64,000 nt of DNA from Catelliglobosispora koreensis DSM 44566 (lineage in GTDB: Bacteria > Actinomycetota > Actinomycetes > Mycobacteriales > Micromonosporaceae): the NCBI RefSeq assembly GCF_000379685.1, contig NZ_KB903283.1:336820-400819 (forward strand), read 5' to 3'. Of the stretch, positions 34,749 to 43,900 are shown one piece after another. Within the stretch, counting starts at the first letter, position 1. Each line of letters begins with the position of its first letter. The position numbers and the translations under genes are program-made. The notes under the pieces were generated by a model. That model worked only from the letters and a program-made list of their open reading frames with translations, searched no databases and had not been told where the DNA came from.

Positions 34749-36731
34749 ATGTCCAAGGATTCGTTATCGCTGGTCATTGCGGCTTCGTTTACCGCCGAGC
34801 CATTGACTGCGGGGTTCGCGCACTGGGGCGCACAGCTCGGCATTCAGATTGACGTTGCTTACTGTCCATTTGGGCAGGTATTTCAGTCCTTGCTTGACCC
34901 GGCGAGTGCGGTTAACCGCAATACGAGCGGCATCAATGTTTTGCTGATTCAGGAAGTGACCGCTGAACTGTCCGCCGCGATCACGGCGGCGGCACAAAGC
35001 AACCCGGCTCCACTGCTCGTCGCTGTGTGCCCGCCAGAAGTCGCTGACCTGGGGGTGACCGAGCCAAACGTGTACGCCGTCGCCGTGCACGAGTGGTATC
35101 CGGTCGCCGACTACGCCGACGACTTCGCCGCCCACCTCGGCGGCGTTCCTTATACGCCAGCTTTCTTCGCCGCTTTGAGCACCGCGGTCATCCGTACAGC
35201 CGAAGCCATCCGCACGCCACGGCCCAAGGTGATCGTGGCCGACGCCGACAACACGCTGTGGGACGGCACCGTGGGCGAAGACGGCCCCGGCGCGGTCGCT
35301 ATCCGCCGTGACGTGATGGAGTTCCTTGTCGCGCAACAGGCCGCTGGACGGTTGATCTGCCTCGCGAGCCGCAACCACGAAGACGATGTCTTCGCCGTGC
35401 TCAGCCGGGCGGATTCTCCACTCAAGCGGGAGCATCTGGCCGCGTGGCGGATCGACTGGAATGCCAAGTCCACCAACATCCGCGGTCTCGCCGCGGAACT
35501 CGGCGTCGGACTGGACAGCTTCGTCTTCATCGATGACAACCCGGTCGAGTGCGCACAGGTCCGCGCGGACTGCCCTGAGGTGCTGACATTGCACCTGCCT
35601 GCGGACGCGAGCGAGGCGTACCAGTTCCTGCGGCACATCTGGCCCCTCGACATCCTCCGCGTCACCGGGGACGACCGCCTGCGAACCTTGCGCTATCAGC
35701 AAGAACGCGACCGCCGCGACTTCCAGGCCAGCGCGCCGACGCTTGAGGAGTTCCTCGCCGGGCTGGAGCTCGACGTGAACATTGAGCCGCTGTCCCCGGC
35801 CGACTGGGAGCGCGCGGCACAGTTGAGCCAGCGCACGAATCAGTTCAACATCAACGGAATCCGGCTGTCGGCGACCGTGTTCGCCGAGGGCAACTGGCTC
35901 ACGGTGCGGGTCAGCGACCGCTTCGGCGACTACGGCCTGACCGGCCTGCTCGGACACTCCACAGTGGACGGTGTGCTGGAGGTCAGCGCCTTCATGCTCA
36001 GCTGCCGCGTCCTCGGCCGCGGTGTCGAGCACCGGATCCTGAACTACCTCAGTGGCCTCGGCCCCGAAACCATCGCCTTCTGTTTCGCCGACACCGAACG
36101 CAACCAGCCCGCCAGAGATTTCTTTACGACCTTCGGCGGGTACGCCATAGCCGCCGCCATCGCCCGCGCCGCCCGCCCGCGCACGGCCAGCCTTCCTCCC
36201 GTCGCCGCGGCTGGAACCGCCGCGGCTGGAACCGCCGCGACCGGAACTGCCGCGACCGGCACCGCCGCGACTGGAGCGGCCGCGACTGGAGTCGGCCCGG
36301 CCGCGCCGAGCCAAACGTATGCCGAACTCGTCACGGCCATCGCGGCGAACTACGCCACTCCCGCTCAACTGCTAGCCGCTATCACCGCGGCGCCGCAGGA
36401 GGTGAGCGCTGAGGCCACGCCGTTGGAAGCGAAAGTCATCCAGCTGTGGGCCGAACTGCTCGGCAAGGCACCAGCGAACGTGACCGACAACTTCTTCGCC
36501 CTCGGCGGCCAGTCGCTGCAAGTCGTGCAGTTCATGGCGCGAGTGCGGCAGGTGTTCGGCGTCGAGCTGCCGGTGGATCTGCTGTTCACGCCAGCGTTCA
36601 CGGTCGCCGAGGTGTCAGCGGCGATCCTGGAACTGCAAGTCAGCGACTCGGCCGCGTTGCTCGAAGAGATCGAGTCACTGTCCGATGACGAGATTGAGGC
36701 ACTGTTGGCGGCAGAGGAGACGGGCCGGTGA
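34749..36731 (+). CDS. FkbH-type HAD phosphatase/glyceryltransferase fused to a carrier (PCP/ACP) domain
   Basis: 660 residues, ATG with GGAGG 6 nt upstream. Residues 1-450 are FkbH-like: the HAD motif is VADADNTLWDGTVGEDG (Asp165, Asp167), with SRNHEDDVFAVLS and FVFIDDNPVE downstream. FkbH proteins dephosphorylate 1,3-bisphosphoglycerate and load a glyceryl unit on a carrier protein. After an Ala/Thr/Gly repeat linker, a carrier domain follows with the phosphopantetheine Ser589 in LGGQSLQV. The fusion would charge its own carrier and offer the glyceryl unit to the first condensation domain of the NRPS. Its stop overlaps the next gene (GTGA). Confidence 0.9.
   Translation: MSKDSLSLVIAASFTAEPLTAGFAHWGAQLGIQIDVAYCPFGQVFQSLLDPASAVNRNTSGINVLLIQEVTAELSAAITAAAQSNPAPLLVAVCPPEVADLGVTEPNVYAVAVHEWYPVADYADDFAAHLGGVPYTPAFFAALSTAVIRTAEAIRTPRPKVIVADADNTLWDGTVGEDGPGAVAIRRDVMEFLVAQQAAGRLICLASRNHEDDVFAVLSRADSPLKREHLAAWRIDWNAKSTNIRGLAAELGVGLDSFVFIDDNPVECAQVRADCPEVLTLHLPADASEAYQFLRHIWPLDILRVTGDDRLRTLRYQQERDRRDFQASAPTLEEFLAGLELDVNIEPLSPADWERAAQLSQRTNQFNINGIRLSATVFAEGNWLTVRVSDRFGDYGLTGLLGHSTVDGVLEVSAFMLSCRVLGRGVEHRILNYLSGLGPETIAFCFADTERNQPARDFFTTFGGYAIAAAIARAARPRTASLPPVAAAGTAAAGTAATGTAATGTAATGAAATGVGPAAPSQTYAELVTAIAANYATPAQLLAAITAAPQEVSAEATPLEAKVIQLWAELLGKAPANVTDNFFALGGQSLQVVQFMARVRQVFGVELPVDLLFTPAFTVAEVSAAILELQVSDSAALLEEIESLSDDEIEALLAAEETGR
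36204..36293 (+). repeat. six tandem 15-bp repeats coding a flexible linker
   Basis: Six 15-base units (GCCGCG followed by a variable Ala/Thr-Gly-Thr part) encode AAAGT or AATGT pentapeptides between the FkbH and carrier domains. Units 1 and 2 are identical; later ones drift at one to four bases. Repeat number may vary between strains and sets linker length. Confidence 0.9.
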
Positions 36732-37915
36732 GGGCGGTCCTCATCACGCACGGGACGAACGGCGATGTCCTGCCGTTCCTGCGCCTCAGCGAGGAACTGG
36801 CCGCTCGCGGGCACGAGGTCACCCTCATCACCCACGCCGTGTACGCCACAGCAGCCCACGGCTACGAGTTTGTCGCGCTGGACACGCCTGAGGAATATAC
36901 GCACTACCTCGACGACGCGCGCGACGTTTTGCTTGCCCGGCAAGGCTCGCCCAGCCCGCCCGACCTCCTGGCGCACTACGAGCGCACGGGCTGGTTCCGC
37001 CACATCCGTTTCGCTATCGAGCAAACGCGGCAGCGAGCCGTGAAAGGCGACACTGTCGTCATTGGACGGCACACCTCGGGGCTCGCCGCGCTCATCGCGG
37101 CGGAGGCCTGCGGCGTCCCGTCAGCGTGGGTCGCGCTAACGCCTGCGCAGCACCTGCTGTTGCCCATCACCGAATACCTGCACCGCACCGCGCTCGCGAA
37201 CCCGCTCAACGAGATCCGTGCCGAGGCAGGGCTAGCCCCGGTGACGGACTGGAACGCCTGGCTTCGCTCAGCTGACCGTCAGCTTGGCTTCTGGCCAGAG
37301 TGGTTCGACCGCAGTGGGACGCCCACGGACGCCGACATCAAACGGGTCGGGTTCGTCCTCGGGGGACAGGCCGAGTCAGGCGAGCTGCCAGCCGGGCTTG
37401 ACGATCTGCTCAGTGAACCGGAACCGCCTGTTCTCATCGCGGGCAGCAGTGGCACGATCCTGTTCGACGAATTCTACGCGGCCGCCGTGCACGCCTGTCA
37501 GGCCGCGGGGCGGACAGCGATCCTCGTGACTCCCTTCAAAAGCCTTGTCCCGCAGACTCTTCCAGCGCATGTGCACTGGTTCCCACGGTTGCCTTATCGC
37601 GAAGTGATGCCCCGCGTCGCGGCGGTCATTCACCACGGCGGGATCGGGACTCTGGCACGGGCGCTCGTGTCTGGTACGCCCCAGTTGATTTTGGCTCATA
37701 GCTTCGACCAGCCGGACACGGCGGCGCGGCTGCGCAAGCTCGGCGTCGCGGAATGGCTGCCGTCAACGCAATGGGAGCCGGCGCAGGCGGCCGTTCTGCT
37801 CAAGCAGATCCTCGCCGATTCGAGCGCCGCCGCCCGCTCGTCCAGGCTTGGTGCGGCTATCAATCCGGCTCGCTCGGCCGAACTGGCCGCTATCGCGATA
37901 GAGGATCTGTTGTGA
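36728..37915 (+). CDS. GT1-type glycosyltransferase (UGT/MGT-like)
   Basis: 395 residues from a GTG overlapping the FkbH-PCP stop by 4 nt. The N-terminal GT-B half begins VLITHGTNGDVLPFLRLSEE; the C-terminal donor-binding half contains HHGGIGTLARALVSGTPQLI and HSFDQPDTAARL, as in natural-product and rhamnosyl transferases. It should transfer a nucleotide-activated sugar to the peptide or its glyceryl hydroxyl. No sugar-nucleotide genes lie nearby, so a common cellular donor is likely. Its stop overlaps the NRPS start (GTGA). Confidence 0.88.
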   Translation: MRAVLITHGTNGDVLPFLRLSEELAARGHEVTLITHAVYATAAHGYEFVALDTPEEYTHYLDDARDVLLARQGSPSPPDLLAHYERTGWFRHIRFAIEQTRQRAVKGDTVVIGRHTSGLAALIAAEACGVPSAWVALTPAQHLLLPITEYLHRTALANPLNEIRAEAGLAPVTDWNAWLRSADRQLGFWPEWFDRSGTPTDADIKRVGFVLGGQAESGELPAGLDDLLSEPEPPVLIAGSSGTILFDEFYAAAVHACQAAGRTAILVTPFKSLVPQTLPAHVHWFPRLPYREVMPRVAAVIHHGGIGTLARALVSGTPQLILAHSFDQPDTAARLRKLGVAEWLPSTQWEPAQAAVLLKQILADSSAAARSSRLGAAINPARSAELAAIAIEDLL

Positions 37916-40900
37916 GCGTTGACGTGCTGACCCCTCGGCGTCAGGAACTCTTGTCGCGCTTGCTTGCCAAGCGGGCCGCCGCCGAGACGGTAAAACCCGT
38001 GCCGCGCGAGGAGTCCGAGCCTTTGTCGGCGGCCCAGCGGCGGGTGCTATTCGCCAGTCAGCTCGACGGGGGAACGGCGTTTCACACGTCATTCGCGTTG
38101 CGGCTGACCGGCGAGCTCGATCTGGCAGCGCTGCGCCATGCGATTGACGCTCTGGTGCGGCGGCACGAAAGCCTGCGCACGACTTTCCTTGACCTGCATA
38201 GCGAGCCGCGCCAGCGGGTTCACGCCACGATGGAGATTCCGTTACGGACAGCGCAAGCCGATACGCCAGAGGAAGCGCAAGAGCTCGCCGCGCTGGAAGC
38301 CACCCGCCCGTTCGACTTGGCGACAGGGCCGCTCATGCGGTTCCTGTTGCTGCGTCTCGGTCCGCAGGAACATGTGCTGCACGCCGTCGCGCACCACGTC
38401 ATCCTCGACGGCTGGTCGGTTTCGATCGCGCTGCGCGAGCTGTCCGAAACGTATTCAGGGCAGGCCGTTGCTCCGCCGGCCCTGCACTACGCGGATTTCG
38501 CGCGCTGGGAAGCCGCTCAGGAGCAACCGGAAGCCAGCCTCGCCTACTGGCGCGAGGCGCTCGCCCAGCCACGGCCGGCGCTTGAGCTTCCGTTCGCCGC
38601 CACCGCAAGGCATTCCGAGCGCCAAGGAGCCAAACACCATTTTCTGGTACGCCGTGAGCTGCTCGCCGCCCTGCCAAGCGAACAAGGCACCACGTTGTTC
38701 GTCACGCTCCTGACCGCGTTCAAGGCGACCCTCGCCCGGTACTGCGGCGAATACGACCTCACGATCGGCACCGTTCTCGCGGGCAGACGCCGGGCGGAAA
38801 TCGAGCCCGTGATCGGCAACTTCATCAATATGCTCGCCCTGCGGACCCAACTGGACCCACGCGACAGTTTCCTTGACGCCCTGCGGAAAGTGCGTTCGTC
38901 CACCGTGGACGGTTTCGCGCACCAGGACGTCCCGTTCGAAAGGGTCGTTCAGGAACTCGCGGAGTCCCGTGACCCGAACCGGCATCCGCTGTTTCAGGTG
39001 GCGTTCAACCTGCACAACTTCGCCGAGCCGCACCGGTCGTGGAACGGCTTGACTGAACAGCCGTGGGCGCACGAGATCGATGACGTGACTTACGATCTGG
39101 CGTTCGTGGCGGTGCCTTCGGCTGACGGCGTGGACGTGGCGCTGCAGTACCGTTCCGATCTCATCGCCAAACCGGCCATCCAGCGGTTCGCCGGGCACTT
39201 CCTCGCGCTGCTCGCATCCGCTGCCGCGCAGCCAACGCTTGCGCTCAGTGAACTGAATCTGCTCACCGAAGCGGAAAAGGCTGAACTGCAACAGCTTTCT
39301 GCCGGGCCGGTGCTGCCGTTGCCCGAAGGCACCGTGCTCGATCAGATCCTGCGCGCGGGCGAGACACACCCCGGCCGCACGGCACTGATCGCCGGCGACA
39401 CCACGCTTACCTACCGCGAGCTGCTCGACGCCGTGACCCAAAGATCCGCCGCCCTGCGCGCCGAAGGCATCGGCCCTGGCGACGTGGTTGGCGTCAGCCT
39501 CTCCCGCACCGCCGACCTCCTGATCGCCCTGCTGGCCATCTGGCACACTGGCGCGGCCTACCTGCCGCTCGATCCGTCCTACCCGGACGACCGGCTCGCC
39601 TTCATGCTCGAAGACAGCGCCGCCCGCCTCCTGCCCGGCACTGCCCTGCCCGCGTCCGGAGGCGAAGCCTGGGACGACGCCGGTTCGCGCGCGGCCAGCA
39701 CCGTCCCATGCACCGCTTCGGGCGCGGTTATCGAAGCGGGCGGCGTGCGCGACGATGGCACCGCGGCGGGCGCGGCGAAAGAAGCGGGGAGCGGGCTGGC
39801 CTACGTGATGTACACGTCGGGCTCGACGGGCAAGCCCAAGGGTGTGCTCATCGAGCACCGGTCGCTGCTGAACTTCATCCTGGCCATGCGCCAGGAACTG
39901 GACGCCGACGAGACGCAGACGTGGGTGGCGCAGACCTCGCTGAGCTTCGATATCTCGACGCTGGAGTTGTTCCTGCCGTTGACCGTCGGCGGCACTGTCG
40001 TGCTCGCGGGCGATGAGGCTGGGCGTGACGGGGCGCAGATGCTGCGCCTGATCCGTGAGCATGGTGTGACGCACGTTCAGGCGACGCCGTCGGGATGGCG
40101 GGTCATGCTGGCGGCGGGTTTCCAGGAGCAGCACGTCACCGCGCTCGTGGGTGGCGAGGCGCTTCCGGAACCGTTGGCCGGCACACTGCGCGGGGCGACA
40201 AGACGCCTCATCAACGTTTACGGACCAACCGAGACAACCGTCTGGTCCACTAGCGCGACCGTTACCGGCCCGGTGACGATCGGCCGCCCGATCGCCAACA
40301 CATGGGCCTACGTCTTGGATGAGGCGCACCAGCCGGTCGCCATTGGACTTGCCGGCGAGCTTTACCTCGGTGGCGACGGCGTGGCCCGTGGATATCACGA
40401 GCGCCCTGAGCTGACCGCCGAACGCTTCCTGCCCAATCCTTTCCACCCCGGGCGCATGTATCGCACCGGAGACCGCGTGCGCTGGCGTGCCGATGGCGAG
40501 CTGGAATTCATTGGCCGCCTGGACAATCAGGTCAAGGTGCGGGGCCACCGCATCGAGCTTGGCGAAATCGAGGCGGCGCTCACGGCGCATCCCAATGTTC
40601 GCGTCGCCGCCGTCGTCGTGCGACCCGACGCCAGCGGCGAGCCAGCGCTCGTGGCTTACACCGTGGGCGAGGCGACCGGTGCGGTGCTTAAAAGCCATCT
40701 CGCGGCGACATTGCCCGCACACCTTGTCCCGTCGGCGTTTGTCGGCCTCAGCGAGCTGCCGTTGACGCCCAACGGGAAACTGGACCGCAAAGCGCTGCCC
40801 GCCCCGGCATTCGAAACCTCCCGTGAGCGGACCGCCCCACGTACGCCGATGGAGCAGCTGATCGCCGTCGTCTGGGCCGAAGTCCTTGGCCTGCCAGACA

Positions 40901-43900
40901 TCGGCGTGCACGACGACTTCTTCGAGCGCGGCGGGCATTCCTTGCTAGCTGCCCGGGTCATCGCCCGGCTGCGTGACGCTGCCGGGATAGATCTGCCGTT
41001 GCGTGAGCTTTTCGCTCACCCGACCATCGAGGGCCTGGCCCGCGTTGCCGCATCGGCAGGGCAGGCCGACTCGTGGGCGCCTGACCCGAACGCGGCTCCG
41101 GTCCTGTCCTATGGCCAGGAGCGGCTGTGGTTCATGGACCAGTTCGCGCCGGACAACGCCGCCTACATCATCGCGGCCGGGCTCCGCATACGCCAAAGCG
41201 TTGACCCGCAAGCACTTCAAGTCGCGCTCAACGCGCTGGCCGACCGGCACGAGCCATTGCGCAGCCGCTTCGCCGCCACCGCCACCGGCGAAGCCACCGT
41301 CAGCATCGCCGGCGCAGGGCACATCCCGCTGGAAGTCGTTGCGGCGGAAGATGAGCGGCACGCGCACGAGCCGTTCACGGAAGCTTCCGCGAGACCGTTT
41401 GATCTGGCGACGGGGCCGGTCGCGCGAGCGGTACTTATCCGGATCGCCGAGGACGACCACGCGCTTCTGCTTGCCGTGCATCACATCGCCAGCGACGGCT
41501 GGTCGACTGAGATCCTGTTGCGTGAGCTGACGGTCCTCCTCGACGGCGGCACCTTACCGCCAATGCCGGCCCGCTACCGGGATTACGCGGCGTGGCAACG
41601 AGACCGGCTCGCTACCGGGACACAGCTCGATTACTGGCGCGAGCAGCTCGCCGACGTTCCCGCGCTTGAGTTGCCCACGGACCGCGCGCGGCCAGCCGAG
41701 CAAACCTTCAACGGTGCCATGCACCACTTCGCGCTGACCCCTGAACTCACAGAAGCGTTGCACCGCCTGAGCCGTGAGCACCGGTCCACATTGTATATGA
41801 CGCTGCTCGCCGCCTTCGACGTGTTGCTCTACCGCTACACCGGGCAGAAGGATTTCGCGATCGGATCGCCCGTCGCCGGGCGGCCCCGAGCGGAGTGGGA
41901 GGGCCTGGCCGGGCTGTTCATCAACATGCTCACCATGCGGGCCAACCTGCACGACGATCCGGCCTTCGCCGAGGTGCTCAAGCGCACGCGCGAGACTGCC
42001 CTTGCCGCTTATGCTCACGGTGACATTCCGTTTGAGTTTCTGGTCAAGGAACTCAATGTGCCGCGTGACGTCAGCCGGTCACCGCTTTTCCAGGCTGTCT
42101 TCGCGTTGCACAACTATGCCGCCTCAGGGCTGGAAAGCTTTGGCGGGGAAGCGAAGTTCACCCGCTTCGAGCTAGGGCTCTACTTCACCGAACGCGAAGG
42201 GCGCCTCGACGGCTCGCTCGCCTACAACACGGCACTGTTCGATGACGCCACCGCACAGCAGATGACCGGTCACCTCATCCGCATCCTCGAAGCGGTAACC
42301 GCCGACGCCGCAACACCTATCGGCGAACTGCGCATGCTCGCCGAAGCGGAAGCCGACCAGATCATTAACGGCTTCAACGATATCCCAGTGGCCGAGCCGG
42401 CGGTCAGCGCGCTGCACCATGTGCTGCAGGGTCACGATCCGCAGGCACCCGCGATCACCGATGGCATAACGACACTTAGCTACGGTGAGCTGGACCGCCG
42501 CTCCAGCCAAGTCGCGCACTACCTCTTGAAGCGGGGAGTCACGGCTGACACTCCCGTGGCCATCAAACTCGCGCAGACAACGGACATCGCGGTCGCCATC
42601 TTCGGCGTGCTCAAAGCCGGCGGTGCCTATCTTCCGGTCGATTCGGAGCAGCCGGCCGCTCGCTTGGCGGATCTGCTAACAGGCATCGAACACGTGCTGA
42701 GCGAAGCCGAGCTGACCGGCACACTGTCCGAACCGGACAACGATCCGGATGTAGACATCGATCCGAGTCAGCTGGCTTATGTCATCTTCACTTCGGGATC
42801 GACCGGCAAGCCTAAAGGCGTTGCCATCGCTCACGCTCAGATTCTGAACTATCTCGCGGGCGTGCACGACCGGTTCCGGCCCGAGCCTGGCTCCAGCTTC
42901 GGGCTGATTCAGTCGCTCGCCTTCGACTTTGGTATCACGACGTTTTACCTGTGCTTCCTGACTGGCGGCTGCCTGCACCTGTTGCCCAAGCACTCGTCGG
43001 GGCAAGACTTGGCCGCTAGGCGAGTGGACTACTTCAAACTGACACCGTCGCATTTGGCCGCGCTCGCTGCCGATGTCAGCGACGTCGCGGAGCTGTTGCC
43101 GCACAAGATGCTGATTTTGGGTGGCGAGGCGTCGCAGCTGGAGTGGGCCCGCTCGCTGGTGCGGCCCGGCGGCTGCGAGGTGTGGAACCATTACGGCCCA
43201 ACGGAAACCACCGTCGGTGTCACGACCTATCACGTCACCGCCGACGGCACCGGCGGCACCCTGACGCCGATTGGGCAGCCGCTATCCAAAGCCCGGCTCT
43301 ACGTCCTCGATGAGCACCGCAGACCCGTGCCCGTTGGCGTCGTAGGCGAGGTCTACATCGGCGGTGACCGGCTCGCCCGCGGCTACCTCGGCCGGCCCGA
43401 CCTCACCGAAGAACGGTTCGTGCCAGACCCGTTCACGGGACACAGGATGTACCGCACCGGCGATCAGGGCCGGTGGCTGCCGAGCGGCGACGTCGAGTTC
43501 CTTGGCAGACAAGACAATCAGATCAAGATTCGCGGGTACCGGGTAGAGCTCGGCGAGATCGAGGCCGCCCTGAACACCTGCCCTGGCGTGGTGCAGTCGG
43601 TCGTGGACCTGCGAGACGGCCGCCTTGTCGCCTACTTGACCGGTCAGGAGACGGAACTCAGGCACTTCCTGACAGACCGCCTGCCCGACTACATGGTCCC
43701 CTCGTGGTTCGTCTGGCTGGACGCCTTGCCGCTCAAGGCACACGGCAAAGTCGACAAGGCGTTGCTGCCCGCACCAGACCAGTCCACGGGCACGGACTAT
43801 GTCGCGCCCGCCGGGCCGGTGCAAGTCGCGCTGGCCGAGGTCTTCGCTGAAGTCCTTGAGGTGGCCCAGGTTGGCGTCCACGATGACTTCTTCGCCCTCG

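Noticed and set aside
34764-36368. A 534-residue minus-strand frame antisense to the FkbH-PCP gene
   Set aside because: Its Gly/Arg/Ser-rich run is the complement of the 15-bp linker repeats, and the plus-strand protein has clear motifs.
38455-40938. An 827-residue open frame on the minus strand inside the NRPS gene
   Set aside because: It mirrors the C1-A1-PCP coding region, has no domain motifs and is His/Arg/Gly-rich. It is a frame kept open by high G+C.
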